A stretch of DNA of 64,000 bases from Burkholderia pyrrocinia (lineage in GTDB: Bacteria > Pseudomonadota > Gammaproteobacteria > Burkholderiales > Burkholderiaceae). The DNA lies in assembly GCF_018417535.1 (NCBI RefSeq), contig NZ_CP070977.1, positions 1,612,001 through 1,676,000 on the forward strand. Direction: 5' to 3'. The position numbers and the translations under genes were made by a program. The notes below the pieces were generated by a model. The model had not been told where the DNA came from. It did no database searches and saw nothing but the letters and a program-made list of their open reading frames with translations. Positions 51,301 through 62,050 of this stretch are shown piece by piece (position 1 is the stretch's first letter; every line of letters begins with the position of its first letter).

Positions 51301-52815
51301 TTACGCGCCGGTATACACCACGCGATACGGGATACCGACCTTCTCCCACTCGGCAGCCTCCTGGCTGAGGCTGTAGTCGGTCAACGGGTTCTGCTCGACC
51401 CATGCGCTCGGCAGGCGCACCTCGTACCCGCCCTTCTTCATCTGCGAAACGGAAATATCCGGCAGCCCCGCATCGGTCCGGCGCCGGCACAGCAGCGCCG
51501 CCAGCCGCAGGCAGAACAGCAGCGGCCACTCGACCTCGCGCGCCTGCGACAGCTTGCCGAGCTTGCCCGCGTGACCGAGCACGAGCGCGGCGAGCCGCGC
51601 CTGGTCGGTGCGCGAAAAACCCGGCATGTCCGCGTTGCTCGCGATATAGGCCGAATGCTTGTGATACGCGCTGTGCGAGATCGACAGGCCGATCTCGTGC
51701 AACGCGGCCGCCCAGCCGAGGAACATCCGCGCTTCCTCGCGCGCCTCGTCGTCGGCTTCCCCGAGTTCGTCGTAGAAACGCGCCGCGAGCGCGCCGATCC
51801 GCTCGGCCTGCGCGCGATCCACGCCGTAACGGCGCGTGAAACCCTCGACGGTCACCGCGCGCATGTCCTCGTGCTGCGTCCGGCCGAGCAGGTCGTACAG
51901 CACGCCGAGACGCAGCGCACCGTCGGTCGTATCGACGTAGTCGACGCCGAGTTCCTCGAACACCGCGAGCATGATCGCGAGGCCGCCCGCGAGCACCGGC
52001 ACGCGGTCGGGCTTCAGCGCGATCAGCTTCAGCCGGTTGACGTTCTCCGACTTGATCAGCGCGCGCTTCAGGCGCTCGAGGCCGCCGCGCGAAATGCCGT
52101 GCGTGATGCCCGGATCGTTGAAGCCGTTGGCCTCGACGAGCTCCGCAAGCGCGCGCGCGGTGCCGGACGAACCGATCGCCTGGTCCCACCCGGCCTTCTT
52201 GTACTCGCTCGAAATGATCTGGATCTCGCGCTTGGCCGCGAGTTCGGCCTGCCGCATCGTGTATTCGTCGACGTTGCCGGCCGGAAAGAACGTGCGGCTG
52301 TGGCTCACGCAGCCGATATAGAGACTCTCCATCACGATCGGCGTGTAGTGCGAGCCGATGATGAATTCGGTCGAGCCGCCGCCGATGTCGACGACGAGTC
52401 GCTTGCCGGCGCTCGCCGGCACCGAGTGCGCGGCACCCGCATAGATCAGCCGCGCCTCTTCGCGGCCCGCGATCACTTCGATCGGGAAACCGAGCGCCGC
52501 TTCGGCCTCGCCGAGAAACTCGCCCGCGTTCTTCGCGACGCGCAGCGTATTGGTCGCCACCGCGCGCACATGATCGGGATGGAAATCGCGCAGGCGCTCG
52601 CCGAACCGCTTGAGCGCCTCCCAGCCACGCTCCTGCGACGCGCGATCGAGCATCTTGTCGCTCGACAGGCCGGCGGCGAGCCGGACGGGCTCGCGCAGCG
52701 CATCGACGGGATAGATCTGGCTGCCCGCCGACGTTTCCTCGACGCGGCCGACGATCAGCCGGAAGCTGTTCGAGCCGAGATCCACGGCAGCCAGCAAGTG
52801 GGGGGTTGTAACCAT
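51301..52815 (-). CDS. ppx: exopolyphosphatase (Ppx/GppA family)
   Basis: 504 residues from ATG 52815. It removes terminal phosphates from polyphosphate or pppGpp. Motifs: LLAAVDLGSNSFRLIVGR (first phosphate loop), VAGREEARLIYAG with the catalytic Glu, VVDIGGGSTEFI (second loop) and a C-terminal HD-like domain (LHEIGLSISHSAYHKHSAYI). Divergent from ppk across a 280-bp region, the two genes controlling polyphosphate from opposite sides. Confidence 0.94.
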   Translation of the reverse strand: MVTTPHLLAAVDLGSNSFRLIVGRVEETSAGSQIYPVDALREPVRLAAGLSSDKMLDRASQERGWEALKRFGERLRDFHPDHVRAVATNTLRVAKNAGEFLGEAEAALGFPIEVIAGREEARLIYAGAAHSVPASAGKRLVVDIGGGSTEFIIGSHYTPIVMESLYIGCVSHSRTFFPAGNVDEYTMRQAELAAKREIQIISSEYKKAGWDQAIGSSGTARALAELVEANGFNDPGITHGISRGGLERLKRALIKSENVNRLKLIALKPDRVPVLAGGLAIMLAVFEELGVDYVDTTDGALRLGVLYDLLGRTQHEDMRAVTVEGFTRRYGVDRAQAERIGALAARFYDELGEADDEAREEARMFLGWAAALHEIGLSISHSAYHKHSAYIASNADMPGFSRTDQARLAALVLGHAGKLGKLSQAREVEWPLLFCLRLAALLCRRRTDAGLPDISVSQMKKGGYEVRLPSAWVEQNPLTDYSLSQEAAEWEKVGIPYRVVYTGA

Positions 52816-53094
52816 CAGAATGGGGCTCCGTGCGCGTTCTCCCGCAGCAGCCGGTCCGGCAACACGGGGCAATCAGTCAAAGGCGACATTTTAAGCGTGG
52901 AACGCTTGCCATTGCCACGCTTCACGGGCATGCACACTGCTCGATTGTATATAGCCGAAACATTTATGCGACGAAATGGTTCCGGCGTAGAATTTGCCGA
53001 TATAAAACCATTATCGTCATCAGCACGTCATCGTACCGTGAGAGTTTCCGAGCGTCCTTTCGAATCATCGCCTGAATCATCCCCTACTCTGCCG

Positions 53095-55158
53095 ATGTCC
53101 GTCCGTTACCCGCTTCTCAATCGTGAACTCGGCATCCTCGGTTTCAACGAGCGCGTGCTGGCCCAGGCGGCCGATCCGCAAGTTCCGTTGCTCGAACGCC
53201 TTCGCTTCATCTGCATCACCAGCAGCAACCTCGACGAATTCTTCGAAGTCCGGATGGCCGGCCTTCAGGAGCAAATCCGCGACAACCCCGGCGCGATGAC
53301 GCCCGACGGCATGTCGTTACAGCATGCTTACGATCTCGTCGTCGAACGCGCGCAACGCCTCGTCCATCGACAGTACACGATGCTGCACGAAACCGTGCTG
53401 CCCGCGCTCGAACAGGAAGGCATCTACTTCCATGCGAGCGACACGTGGAACGACGAGCAGCTCGAATGGGCGCGGCGCTACTTCCTCGACGAACTGCTGC
53501 CCGTGCTGACGCCGATCGGCCTCGATCCGGCCCACCCGTTCCCGCGCGTGCTGAACAAGAGTCTGAACTTCGTCGTCGAGCTCGAAGGCCGCGATGCGTT
53601 CGGCCGCCAGGCCGTGATGGGCATCGTGCAGGCGCCGCGCGCGCTGCCGCGCGTCGTGCGCGTGCCGCACGCGCTGTCGGGCTTCGAGCACGGCTTCGTG
53701 CTGTTGAGCTCGTTCATGCAGCGCTTCGTCGGCGAACTCTTCCCGCAACTCGTCGTGAAGAGCTGCAACCAGTTCCGCATCACGCGCAACAGCGAGCTGT
53801 TCGTCGACGAGGACGAAATCACGAACCTGCGCGTCGCGCTGCAGGGCGAACTGCCCGCGCGCCACCTCGGCAACGCGGTGCGCCTCGAGGTATCGGCCGA
53901 CACGCCATCGCACATCGTGCGGCGCCTGCTCGAGGAAAGCGAACTCGGCGACAAGGACTGCTATCGCGTGACCGGGTCGGTGAACCTCGTGCGCCTGATG
54001 CAGATTCCGGATCTCGTCGACCGCCCCGACCTGAAGTTCGCGCCGTTCGCCGCATCGACCCCGCCCGCGATCGCGAACGCGCCGACGATGTTCGACGCAA
54101 TCGACGACGGCGACATCCTGCTGCACCACCCGTACGAGAGCTTCCAGCCCGTGCTCGAGCTGCTGCAGCAGGCCGCGAAAGACCCGAGCGTCGTCGCAAT
54201 CAAGCAGACGATCTACCGCACCGGCACCGATTCGCCGCTGATGGACGCGCTGATGGAAGCCGCGCGCAACGGCAAGGAAGTGACCGTCGTCGTCGAGCTG
54301 CTCGCGCGCTTCGACGAGGAAACCAACATCAACTGGGCGTCGCAGCTCGAAGCCGTCGGTGCGCACGTCGTGTACGGCGTGGTCGGCCACAAGTGCCACG
54401 CGAAGATGATGCTGATCGTGCGGCGCGTCGTGCAGGCCGGCAAGGCGTCGTTGCGCCGCTATGTGCACCTCGGCACCGGCAACTACCACCCGCGCACCGC
54501 GCGCCTCTACACCGACTTCGGGCTGATGACGGCCGACCAGAAGATCTGCGAGGACGTCCATCACGTGTTCCAGCAACTGACCGGGATCGGCGGCGAACTC
54601 ACGCTGCACGAGCTGTGGCAGTCGCCGTTCACGCTGCATCCGCGCATCATCGAATCGATCCGCGCGGAGATCGACAACGCGCGTGCCGGCAAGCGCGCGC
54701 GCGTCGTCGCGAAAATGAACGCGCTGCTGGAGCCGACGGTGATCGCCGCGCTGTACGAAGCGTCGCAGGCCGGCGTGAAGGTCGACCTGATCGTGCGCGG
54801 CGTCTGCGCGCTGAAGCCCGGCGTGCCGGGGCTGTCGGAAAACATCACGGTGCGCTCGATCGTCGGCCGCTTCCTCGAACATCACCGGATCTACTACTTC
54901 CACGCGGGCGGCGCGGAAGACGTCTATCTGTCGAGCGCCGACTGGATGGACCGCAACCTGTTCCGCCGCGTCGAAGTCGCGTTCCCGATCCGCGAGCGCA
55001 AGCTCAAGCGGCGCGTGATCGCCGAAGGCCTGTCGGTATGCCTCGGCGACAACCAGTCGGCGTGGCAGATGCACAGCGACGGCCACTACCGCCGGCGCCG
55101 CGCAGGCAAGACGATCCGCAACGCGCAACTTGGATTACTCGCGAAGTTCTGCTCGTGA
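53095..55158 (+). CDS. ppk: polyphosphate kinase 1
   Basis: 687 residues from ATG 53095 (MSVRYPLLNRELGILGFNER), the typical N-terminus; the longer upstream frame is mostly antisense to ppx. It makes polyphosphate from ATP reversibly. Domains: N-terminal helical (~1-105, with SSNLDEFFEVRMAG), head (~110-305), and two PLD-like catalytic domains, with GHKCHAKMMLIVRR carrying the phosphorylated His and GTGNYHPRTARLYTDFG. Ends LGLLAKFCS. A strong terminator at 55198 follows. The upstream region has TAGAAT-like -10 elements but no Pho box I can accept. Confidence 0.95.
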   Translation: MSVRYPLLNRELGILGFNERVLAQAADPQVPLLERLRFICITSSNLDEFFEVRMAGLQEQIRDNPGAMTPDGMSLQHAYDLVVERAQRLVHRQYTMLHETVLPALEQEGIYFHASDTWNDEQLEWARRYFLDELLPVLTPIGLDPAHPFPRVLNKSLNFVVELEGRDAFGRQAVMGIVQAPRALPRVVRVPHALSGFEHGFVLLSSFMQRFVGELFPQLVVKSCNQFRITRNSELFVDEDEITNLRVALQGELPARHLGNAVRLEVSADTPSHIVRRLLEESELGDKDCYRVTGSVNLVRLMQIPDLVDRPDLKFAPFAASTPPAIANAPTMFDAIDDGDILLHHPYESFQPVLELLQQAAKDPSVVAIKQTIYRTGTDSPLMDALMEAARNGKEVTVVVELLARFDEETNINWASQLEAVGAHVVYGVVGHKCHAKMMLIVRRVVQAGKASLRRYVHLGTGNYHPRTARLYTDFGLMTADQKICEDVHHVFQQLTGIGGELTLHELWQSPFTLHPRIIESIRAEIDNARAGKRARVVAKMNALLEPTVIAALYEASQAGVKVDLIVRGVCALKPGVPGLSENITVRSIVGRFLEHHRIYYFHAGGAEDVYLSSADWMDRNLFRRVEVAFPIRERKLKRRVIAEGLSVCLGDNQSAWQMHSDGHYRRRRAGKTIRNAQLGLLAKFCS

Positions 55159-55197
55159 GCCGGCGGTGCGGTGCCGATCGCGCGCCGCGCGGCCAAT

Positions 55198-55229
55198 AAA
55201 AAAACGCAGCCGGGGCTGCGTTTTTTTTT
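55198..55229. terminator. bidirectional terminator between ppk and phoR
   Basis: A-run, AACGCAGC / GCTGCGTT with a short loop, then nine Ts. It serves both convergent genes. Confidence 0.85.
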
Positions 55230-55252
55230 CGGACCGACATGCCGTTACGCGA

Positions 55253-56572
55253 TCATGCCTCGTAGGCGGCCGGCCGGATCGCGATGATGCGCGAGCCCGG
55301 GAACCGCGCGGTGAACGTGCTGCCGCGCCCTTCCTCGCTCTGCACGTACAGGTGCGCGTCGTGCCGCTGCAGCACGTGCTTGACGATCGCGAGCCCGAGC
55401 CCCGTGCCGCCCGTATCGCGCGAGCGGCTGCGATCGACGCGATAGAAGCGTTCGGTGAGCCGCGGCAGGTCGGCGGCCGGAATGCCGAAGCCGCTGTCCG
55501 TGACGGAAAACACGCCCTGCGCACCCTCGCGCCGCCACGACACGACGATCTTGCCGCCGTCCGGCGTATAGCGGATCGCGTTCGTGACGAGATTGGCAAA
55601 CGCGCTGAACAACTCCGTCTGCGCGCCCGTGACGCCGAGCGTCTCGTCGATCGTGAACGCGATGTCGTGATGCCCGTTCGACAGCGTCTGCGCATCCTCC
55701 CTCAGATGGTCGAACACGGCGCGCATGTCGATCGCGCGATCGGCCGGAGGCTTGCTCTCGCCCTCCAGTTTCGCGAGCACCAGCAAGTCGGTGACGATGT
55801 GCCGCATCCGCGACGCCTGCTGCTCCATCATCTCGAGATAGCGGGCGCGGTCTTCCTCGTTCAGCGGCAGCTCGCGCATCGTCTCGAGAAAGCCCGACAG
55901 CACGGTGAGCGGCGTCTTCAATTCGTGCGACACGTTCGCGACGAAGTCGCGCCGCATCGCGTCGGTGCGCTCGAGCTCGGTGATGTCCTGCGTGAGCAGC
56001 AGCTTGCGGTTCTCGCCGTACGGAAACACCTGCACGGCCAGCACGTTCTGCCGCGAATCGCCCATGCCGCGCATCACGAGCGTCTCGTCGTAATGCTGCG
56101 CATTCAGGTAGCGGACGAACTCGGGATGACGCACCAGGTTCGTGATGTGCTGGCGCAGGTCGCGCTTCGCATCGAGGCCGAAATGGACCTCGGCAATCTC
56201 GTTGCACCACTCGATCTGGTCGTGGTCGTCGAGCATCGCGACGCCGTTCGGCGAGGCCTGGATCGCCTGGATGAAACGCGAATGCTGCTGTTCGACCTGC
56301 CGCACCTGCGCATGCCACTGTTTCGCGAGCTTGTGCAGCCGGTAGTAGATCTCGCCCCAGATGCCCGGCGCGCTCGGCACCTCGCCGTAGACCGGCGCAT
56401 CGAGCAGCCGCCACAGACGCTGCGTATGGAAGGTGCTGAAAAAGCCCTGCGCGACCAGCATCACGGCCACGAACACGATGCCCGCGGTCGGGCCGGCGAA
56501 GACGCCGACCAATACGCCGATCAGCACGAGCAGCACGAGCGACACGAGAAAGCGCGCCCAGATGATGTTCAT
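55253..56572 (-). CDS. phoR: phosphate regulon sensor histidine kinase
   Basis: 439 residues. Two membrane helices at the N-terminus (~5-50), a linker, a PAS domain (~95-200: AIQASPNGVAMLDDHDQIEWCNE), then HisKA with SHELKTP (phosphorylated His216) and HATPase_c (NLVTNAIRYTPDGG, SVTDSGFGIP, GGTGLGLAIVKH). It senses low phosphate through the Pst system and PhoU and phosphorylates PhoB. It lies 57 bp after phoB. Confidence 0.95.
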   Translation of the reverse strand: MNIIWARFLVSLVLLVLIGVLVGVFAGPTAGIVFVAVMLVAQGFFSTFHTQRLWRLLDAPVYGEVPSAPGIWGEIYYRLHKLAKQWHAQVRQVEQQHSRFIQAIQASPNGVAMLDDHDQIEWCNEIAEVHFGLDAKRDLRQHITNLVRHPEFVRYLNAQHYDETLVMRGMGDSRQNVLAVQVFPYGENRKLLLTQDITELERTDAMRRDFVANVSHELKTPLTVLSGFLETMRELPLNEEDRARYLEMMEQQASRMRHIVTDLLVLAKLEGESKPPADRAIDMRAVFDHLREDAQTLSNGHHDIAFTIDETLGVTGAQTELFSAFANLVTNAIRYTPDGGKIVVSWRREGAQGVFSVTDSGFGIPAADLPRLTERFYRVDRSRSRDTGGTGLGLAIVKHVLQRHDAHLYVQSEEGRGSTFTARFPGSRIIAIRPAAYEA

Positions 56573-56629
56573 GATTCAGCGCCCGAAAGAATGAACGGCA
56601 CGCCGTGGCACACGGCATGTCCGGATACG

Positions 56630-57331
56630 TTACGCGTGCTTCGCGAGCCGGTAGCCGCTGCCGCGCACGGTCTCGATCATCGCATCGCAGCCGGCCGGTT
56701 TCAAGGCCGCGCGCAATCGTTTGATGTGCACGTCGACGGTGCGCTCCTCGACGAACACGTGGTCGCCCCACACCTGGTCGAGCAGTTGCGTGCGGCTGTG
56801 CACGCGCTCCGGATGCGTCATGAAGAAATGCAGCAGGCGGAATTCGGTCGGGCCGAGATCGAGCTTGATCTCGCTGCCTTCCGCATGCGCGGCGACGCGA
56901 TGCGTGGCCGGGTCGAGGCGCAGCCCGTTGATCGACACGACATCCTCGGTCAGCTGCGGTGCGCGACGGCGCAGCACGGCCTTGATGCGCGCCATCAGTT
57001 CCTTCGGCGAGAACGGCTTCGTCACGTAGTCGTCCGCGCCGATCTCGAGGCCGAGCACCTTGTCCTGCTCGTCGCCGCGCGCGGTGAGCATGATGATCGG
57101 GATGTGTTTGGTCCGTTCGTTGTTGCGCAGGTCGCGCGCGAACGCGATACCGGACTTGCCCGGCAGCATCCAGTCGAGCAGCACGAGATCGGGCAGCACG
57201 TCGCTGATCAGGTTCTGCGCCTGTTCGGCGTTGTACGCACGGATCGGGCAGTGACCGGCGTGCTGGAGATTCACCGAGATCAGTTCGGAAATCGCGGGCT
57301 CATCTTCAACGACGAGAATGTTGCTGGGCAT
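56630..57331 (-). CDS. phoB: phosphate regulon response regulator
   Basis: 233 residues from ATG 57331 (GAGGTG upstream; a GTG two codons earlier is possible). Receiver domain with Asp53 (LVLLDWMLPG), the acidic pair ED, and Lys in TKPF; OmpR-type winged helix from ~130 (FRLLHFFMTHPERVHSRTQLLDQVWG, VDVHIKRLRAAL). It binds Pho boxes such as those at 62012-62050. Confidence 0.96.
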   Translation of the reverse strand: MPSNILVVEDEPAISELISVNLQHAGHCPIRAYNAEQAQNLISDVLPDLVLLDWMLPGKSGIAFARDLRNNERTKHIPIIMLTARGDEQDKVLGLEIGADDYVTKPFSPKELMARIKAVLRRRAPQLTEDVVSINGLRLDPATHRVAAHAEGSEIKLDLGPTEFRLLHFFMTHPERVHSRTQLLDQVWGDHVFVEERTVDVHIKRLRAALKPAGCDAMIETVRGSGYRLAKHA

Positions 57332-57363
57332 CGGCACCTCTTTTCTTCCTGTACGTTGTCGTG

Positions 57364-58068
57364 TTAACTGTTGGCTTCACGGTCGAGCGTGTCGCGCGGC
57401 TGGTGCCGCACGTCCGTGCCCTTCACGATGTAGATGATGAATTCGGCAATGTTCTTCGCGTGGTCGCCGATCCGTTCGATCGCCTTCGCGATGAACAGGT
57501 AATCGAGGCCGACCGAGATCGTGCGCGGATCTTCCTGCATGTACGACACGAGCTTGCGCACGAACGCGCGGAATTCCATGTCGATTTCCTTGTCGTCCTT
57601 GACGATCTGCGCGGCGGCCACCGTATCGAGACGCGCAAACGCGTCGAGCGCGCGGCGCAGGATCGTCACGGCCATCTCGCCCGACACCTTGATCTCGGCG
57701 ATGTTGACCGCACGCGCGGCCGGCTCGTCGACCAGGCGGCGCACGCGCTTCGCGATCTTCTCGGCCTCGTCGCCGGCGCGCTCGAGGTTCGTAATCGTTT
57801 TCGAAATCGACATCAAAAGACGCAGGTCGCGCGCGGCAGGCTGCCTCCGCGCGATGATGTTGCCGCATTCCTGGTCGATGTCGACTTCCATCGCGTTCAG
57901 CGTTTCCTCGGCCGCGATCACCTTCTCGGCCGTATCGCGATCGAATTCGTTCAGCGCGTGCATCGCGCCGACGATCTGCGACTCGACGAGCCCGCCCATT
58001 TCCAGCACTTTCGACGACACGGCATTCAGGTCCGCGTCGAACTGGCTCGACAGATGTTTATCCGACAT
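57364..58068 (-). CDS. phoU: phosphate transport system regulator PhoU
   Basis: 234 residues. Two three-helix repeats with metal-site motifs (EVDIDQECGNIIARRQP, ITNLERAGDEAEKIA; IERIGDHAKNIAEF). It links PstSCAB activity to PhoR signalling and limits phosphate uptake. 17 bp after pstB. Confidence 0.95.
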   Translation of the reverse strand: MSDKHLSSQFDADLNAVSSKVLEMGGLVESQIVGAMHALNEFDRDTAEKVIAAEETLNAMEVDIDQECGNIIARRQPAARDLRLLMSISKTITNLERAGDEAEKIAKRVRRLVDEPAARAVNIAEIKVSGEMAVTILRRALDAFARLDTVAAAQIVKDDKEIDMEFRAFVRKLVSYMQEDPRTISVGLDYLFIAKAIERIGDHAKNIAEFIIYIVKGTDVRHQPRDTLDREANS

Positions 58069-58085
58069 GGCTGTGTTCTCCGTCA

Positions 58086-58934
58086 TCAGCCGAAGCGGCC
58101 GGTGATGTAGTCTTCCGTTTCCTTGCGCACCGGCTTGATGAAGATCTTTTCGGTTTCGCCGAACTCGATCAGCTCGCCCAGGTACATGTAGGCCGTGTAA
58201 TCCGAACAGCGTGCGGCCTGCTGCATGTTGTGCGTGACGATCACGACCGTGTAGTCGCTCTTCAGCTCCGCGATCAGCTCTTCGATGCGGCCCGTCGAGA
58301 TCGGGTCGAGCGCCGAGCACGGCTCGTCGAGCAGCAGCACTTCCGGACGGATCGCGATGCCGCGCGCGATGCACAGACGCTGCTGCTGGCCGCCCGACAG
58401 GCCGTAGCCGCTCTGGCCCAGCTTGTCCTTCACTTCGTTCCACAACGCGGCCTTCGTGAGCGCCCACTCGACGCGGTCGTCCATTTCCGAGCGCGTGAGC
58501 TTTTCGAACATCTTCACGCCGAACGCGATGTTGTCGTAGATCGACATCGGGAACGGGGTCGGCTTCTGGAACACCATCCCGATGCGCGCGCGCAGCAGCG
58601 AGATGTCGCGCTTCGTCGTCAGCAGGTTCTCGCCGTCCATCAGGATTTCGCCTTCGGCGCGCTGCTCCGGATAGAGCGCGAACATCTTGTTGAACGTGCG
58701 CAGCAGCGTCGACTTGCCGCAGCCCGACGGGCCGATGAACGCCGTCACCTTCCCTTCGGGAATGCGCAGGTTGATGTTCTTCAGCGCATGGAACTTGCTG
58801 TAGAAGAAGTTGAGGTTGTTGACCTCGATCTTCGCGTTCAGCGGCGCGAGCGGGCGATCGTTCGTCGCATCGTGCGTGCCGGCGGGCGCAGCGGTGCGCT
58901 CGACGGGATTCAGGTGGCTCTCTGCCATATTCAT
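58086..58934 (-). CDS. pstB: phosphate ABC transporter ATP-binding protein
   Basis: 282 residues. Walker [12 protein letters not shown], signature LSGGQQQRL, Walker [12 protein letters not shown], and the switch His [18 protein letters not shown] 30-residue N-terminal extension precedes the ABC domain. It drives PstA/PstC. Confidence 0.96.
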   Translation of the reverse strand: MNMAESHLNPVERTAAPAGTHDATNDRPLAPLNAKIEVNNLNFFYSKFHALKNINLRIPEGKVTAFIGPSGCGKSTLLRTFNKMFALYPEQRAEGEILMDGENLLTTKRDISLLRARIGMVFQKPTPFPMSIYDNIAFGVKMFEKLTRSEMDDRVEWALTKAALWNEVKDKLGQSGYGLSGGQQQRLCIARGIAIRPEVLLLDEPCSALDPISTGRIEELIAELKSDYTVVIVTHNMQQAARCSDYTAYMYLGELIEFGETEKIFIKPVRKETEDYITGRFG

Positions 58935-58949
58935 CGGATTGCTCCGCCG

Positions 58950-59843
58950 TTACTTTTTCGAGAAGATCGAGCGCGCCAGGATGTTGAGTCCGAGCACCCC
59001 GAGCGTAATCAGGAACACGCCCGCCCACGCGAGCGACTGCCATTCCGCGAACGGGCTCATTGCGAACTTGAAGATCGTGACGGGCAGGTTCGCCACCGGC
59101 TGGCTCATGTCCCACGAGAAGAACTGGTTCGACAGCGCGGTAAACAGCAGCGGCGCCGTTTCGCCGGCAATCCGCGCGACCGCGAGCAGCACGCCCGTGA
59201 TGATGCCGCCCACCGATGCGCGCAGCGTGATCTTCAGCACCATTTGCCACTTCGGCGTGCCGAGCGCGAAGGCTGCCTCGCGCAGCGCGTTCGGCACGAG
59301 CTTCAACATGTTCTCGGTCGTGCGGATCACGATCGGAATCTGCAGCAGCGCGAGTGCGATCACGCCGGCCCAGCCCGAGAAGCGTCCCGACTTCGCGACG
59401 ACGAGCGCGTACACGAACAGGCCGACGACGATCGACGGCGCGGACAGCAGGATGTCGTTGATGAAGCGGATCGTGCCGGCGAGCAGGTTCTTCTGGCCGT
59501 ATTCGGCGAGATAGACGCCCGCGAGGATGCCGATCGGCGTGCCGATCAGCGTGCCGAAACCGCACAGCAGCAGGCTGCCGACGATCGCGTTCGCGAGACC
59601 GCCGCCTTCGGTGTTCGGCGGCGGCGTCGATTCGGTGAACAGTTGCAGCGACAGGCCGCCAATACCGAGGTGCAGCGTCGTGTACAGGATCCACACGAGC
59701 CACAGCAGGCCGAATGCCATGGCGCCGAGCGATGCGGCGAGCGCGATCGCGTTGATGACCTTGCGCTTGCGCTGCAGGCGGTTGCGCATCGCGTCGAGCA
59801 CGGCGCCGTCCGGCCCCGGGAAATTCATGATGGGCTCGCTCAT
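58950..59843 (-). CDS. pstA: phosphate ABC transporter permease PstA
   Basis: 297 residues from ATG 59843, overlapping pstC by ATGA. Six membrane helices with the ABC-contact loop [28 protein letters not shown]. It forms the channel with PstC. Confidence 0.95.
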   Translation of the reverse strand: MSEPIMNFPGPDGAVLDAMRNRLQRKRKVINAIALAASLGAMAFGLLWLVWILYTTLHLGIGGLSLQLFTESTPPPNTEGGGLANAIVGSLLLCGFGTLIGTPIGILAGVYLAEYGQKNLLAGTIRFINDILLSAPSIVVGLFVYALVVAKSGRFSGWAGVIALALLQIPIVIRTTENMLKLVPNALREAAFALGTPKWQMVLKITLRASVGGIITGVLLAVARIAGETAPLLFTALSNQFFSWDMSQPVANLPVTIFKFAMSPFAEWQSLAWAGVFLITLGVLGLNILARSIFSKK

Positions 59844-60826
59844 TTCTTGCCCTCTCCCTTCTCGAGACGAAGCAGCAGCAGTTTGGAGATGGACAGCACG
59901 ATGAACGTGATCACGAACAGGATCAGGCCCAGTTCCATCAGCGCGGACGTATGCAGGCCCGGCTGCGCTTCCGCGAATTCGTTCGCGAGCGCCGACGTGA
60001 TGCTGTTGCCCGGCGCGAACAGCGACACGCTGTCGAGCAGGTTCGTGTTGCCGATCACGAACGTCACGGCCATCGTTTCTCCGAGCGCGCGGCCGAGGCC
60101 GAGCATCACGCCGCCGATCACGCCGGTCTTCGTATAGGGCAGCACGACCTTCCACATCACTTCCCAGGTCGTGCAGCCGATCCCGTAAGCCGATTCCTTC
60201 AGGAGCACGGGCGTGACCTCGAACACGTCACGCATCACCGATGCGATGTACGGGATGATCATGATCGCGAGAATCACGCCGGCCGCGAGAATGCCGATGC
60301 CGATCGGCGGGCCGGCCGTCAGCGGCCCGAGCACCCACACGTCCTTGAACAGGCGGCCGAGCGGTTTCTGGAAGTATTCGGCGAAGATCGGTGCGAACAC
60401 GAGCAGCCCCCACATGCCGTACACGATCGACGGAATCGCGGCGAGCAGCTCGATCGCGATGCCGAGCGGACGGCGCAGCCACACGGGCGACAGCTCGGTG
60501 AGGAACAGTGCGATGCCGAAACTGACGGGCACCGCGATGACGAGCGCAATGACCGACGTCACGATCGTGCCGTAGATCGGCACGAGTGCGCCGTAGACGT
60601 CCGAGTTGGGATCCCACTCGGATTGCCACAGGAAGCCGAGGCCGAACTTCTCGATGGTCGGCATCGACGCAATGATCAGGGAAACGATGATCCCGCCCAG
60701 CAGCAGCAGGGTCACGATCGCGGCGAGCCGTGCGAGGCTGCCGAACAGAACGTCCCCGAGACGACCCGGCGCGCGTTGCTGCGCACCGTCGGACGATCGG
60801 GAGGACGTGTATGAAATATCAGACAT
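59840..60826 (-). CDS. pstC: phosphate ABC transporter permease PstC
   Basis: 328 residues from ATG 60826. Six membrane helices, with the coupling loop [33 protein letters not shown] 95-bp gap with two hairpins separates it from pstS, likely lowering its expression below that of PstS. Confidence 0.95.
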   Translation of the reverse strand: MSDISYTSSRSSDGAQQRAPGRLGDVLFGSLARLAAIVTLLLLGGIIVSLIIASMPTIEKFGLGFLWQSEWDPNSDVYGALVPIYGTIVTSVIALVIAVPVSFGIALFLTELSPVWLRRPLGIAIELLAAIPSIVYGMWGLLVFAPIFAEYFQKPLGRLFKDVWVLGPLTAGPPIGIGILAAGVILAIMIIPYIASVMRDVFEVTPVLLKESAYGIGCTTWEVMWKVVLPYTKTGVIGGVMLGLGRALGETMAVTFVIGNTNLLDSVSLFAPGNSITSALANEFAEAQPGLHTSALMELGLILFVITFIVLSISKLLLLRLEKGEGKK

Positions 60827-60844
60827 GGGTGCCTGCTTTTGATT

Positions 60845-60904
60845 GCCGGGCGCCGTAACGCCCGGCTTTACCGCACACACTGCCCGACCGGCACGGCCGG
60901 GCAG
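60845..60904 (-). terminator. two hairpins between pstS and pstC (partial terminator or mRNA stabiliser)
   Basis: GCCGGGCG/CGCCCGGC (60845-60852, 60859-60866) and CTGCCCG/CGGGCAG (60880-60886, 60898-60904). They are GC-rich with no T-run. Such elements commonly make pstS more abundant than the rest of the operon. Confidence 0.6.
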
Positions 60905-60920
60905 CGAACCGCTGCATTGC

Positions 60921-61955
60921 TTACTCGGCGGCGACCGACTTGCCCGATGCGTCCGTCACCTTCGCCTTCCACTGCTTGCGGATTTCCGTCTCGACCGCCG
61001 ACGGCAGCGAGATGTAGTCGAGGCTGTCGGCTGCCTTCTCGCCGTTCTTGAACGCCCAGCTGAAGAACTTCAGCGTTTCCGCGCCCTGCTCCGGCTTGTC
61101 CTGCTTCGCGTGCAGCAGCACGAACGTCGCGCCGACGACCGGCCATGCGTCCTTGCCCGGTTGGTTCGTCAGGATCTGGTAGAACGACTTCGACCAGTTC
61201 GCGCCTGCAGCAGCGGCCTTGAACGTTTCCGTCTTCGGCTCGACCACCGTGCCCGTCGAGTTCTTCAGCGCGGTGTAGGTCATGTTGTTCTTCTTCGCGT
61301 ACGCCCACTCGACGTAGCCGATCGCGCCCGGCAGGCGCTGCACGAAGGCCGCGACGCCGTCGTTGCCCTTGCCGCCCGTGCCCGTCGGCCAGTTGACCGT
61401 CGTGCCTTCGCCGATCTTCGACTTCCACTCGTCGTTGACCTTCGACAGGTAGTTCGTCCAGATGAAGCTGGTGCCCGAGCCGTCAGCGCGGCGAACCACG
61501 GCGATGTCCGTATCCGGCAGCTTGACCTTCGGATTCAGCGCGGCGATCGCCGGGTCGTTCCACTTCTTGATCTTGCCGAGGTAGATGTCGCCGAGCACCG
61601 GGCCCGACAGCGTCAGTTCGCCCGGTTTCACGCCCGGCACGTTGACGACCGGCACCACGCCGCCCACCACCGTCGGGAACTGGAACAGGCCTTCCTTCGC
61701 GAGCTCGTCATCCTTCAGCGGAGCGTCCGAACCGGCAAAATCGACCGTCTTCGCGACGATCTGCTTCAGGCCGCCCGACGAACCGATACCCTGATAGTTG
61801 ACCTTCGAGCCGCCGGACTGCTGGTAGTCAGCAGCCCATTTCGTATAGATCGGCATCGCGAACGTGCTGCCTGCGCCCGTGATGTCGGCAGCCTGCGCGG
61901 CAACGGCGAAAAGCGCGCCAGCCAGGCCGGCAATCGCGGTTTGCATCAATTTCAT
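60921..61955 (-). CDS. pstS: periplasmic phosphate-binding protein PstS
   Basis: 344 residues with a signal peptide ([22 protein letters not shown], cleavage near 22). Mature [19 protein letters not shown], then [10 protein letters not shown] and DFAGSDAPL, the phosphate-coordinating loops; [18 protein letters not shown] follows. It captures phosphate for PstCAB. First gene of the operon under the Pho boxes. Confidence 0.97.
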   Translation of the reverse strand: MKLMQTAIAGLAGALFAVAAQAADITGAGSTFAMPIYTKWAADYQQSGGSKVNYQGIGSSGGLKQIVAKTVDFAGSDAPLKDDELAKEGLFQFPTVVGGVVPVVNVPGVKPGELTLSGPVLGDIYLGKIKKWNDPAIAALNPKVKLPDTDIAVVRRADGSGTSFIWTNYLSKVNDEWKSKIGEGTTVNWPTGTGGKGNDGVAAFVQRLPGAIGYVEWAYAKKNNMTYTALKNSTGTVVEPKTETFKAAAAGANWSKSFYQILTNQPGKDAWPVVGATFVLLHAKQDKPEQGAETLKFFSWAFKNGEKAADSLDYISLPSAVETEIRKQWKAKVTDASGKSVAAE

Positions 61956-62011
61956 GAGACCTCCAGTGTGTGAGCGGATGACTACGGCACCGCGAAGGTT
62001 AGGGGCTCCTC

Positions 62012-62050
62012 ATGACGGTAATGTGACAATCGATGAAACTGGCGTGACAG
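62012..62050 (-). promoter_or_regulatory. tandem Pho boxes upstream of pstS
   Basis: On the minus strand, CTGTCACGCCAGTTTCAT (62050-62033) and TTGTCACATTACCGTCAT (62029-62012) each have the 7-4-7 Pho box form with TGTCA-like half-sites every 11 bp. They end about 56 bp before the pstS start, as expected for PhoB activation. Confidence 0.8.

Noticed and set aside
51571..53094. 508-residue N-terminal extension of ppk
   Set aside because: It is antisense to most of ppx and has shadow composition; the ppk family start is at 53095.
52816..53094. Pho box between ppx and ppk
   Set aside because: TGTCA/GTCAT-like words occur but not in the 7-4-7 spacing.
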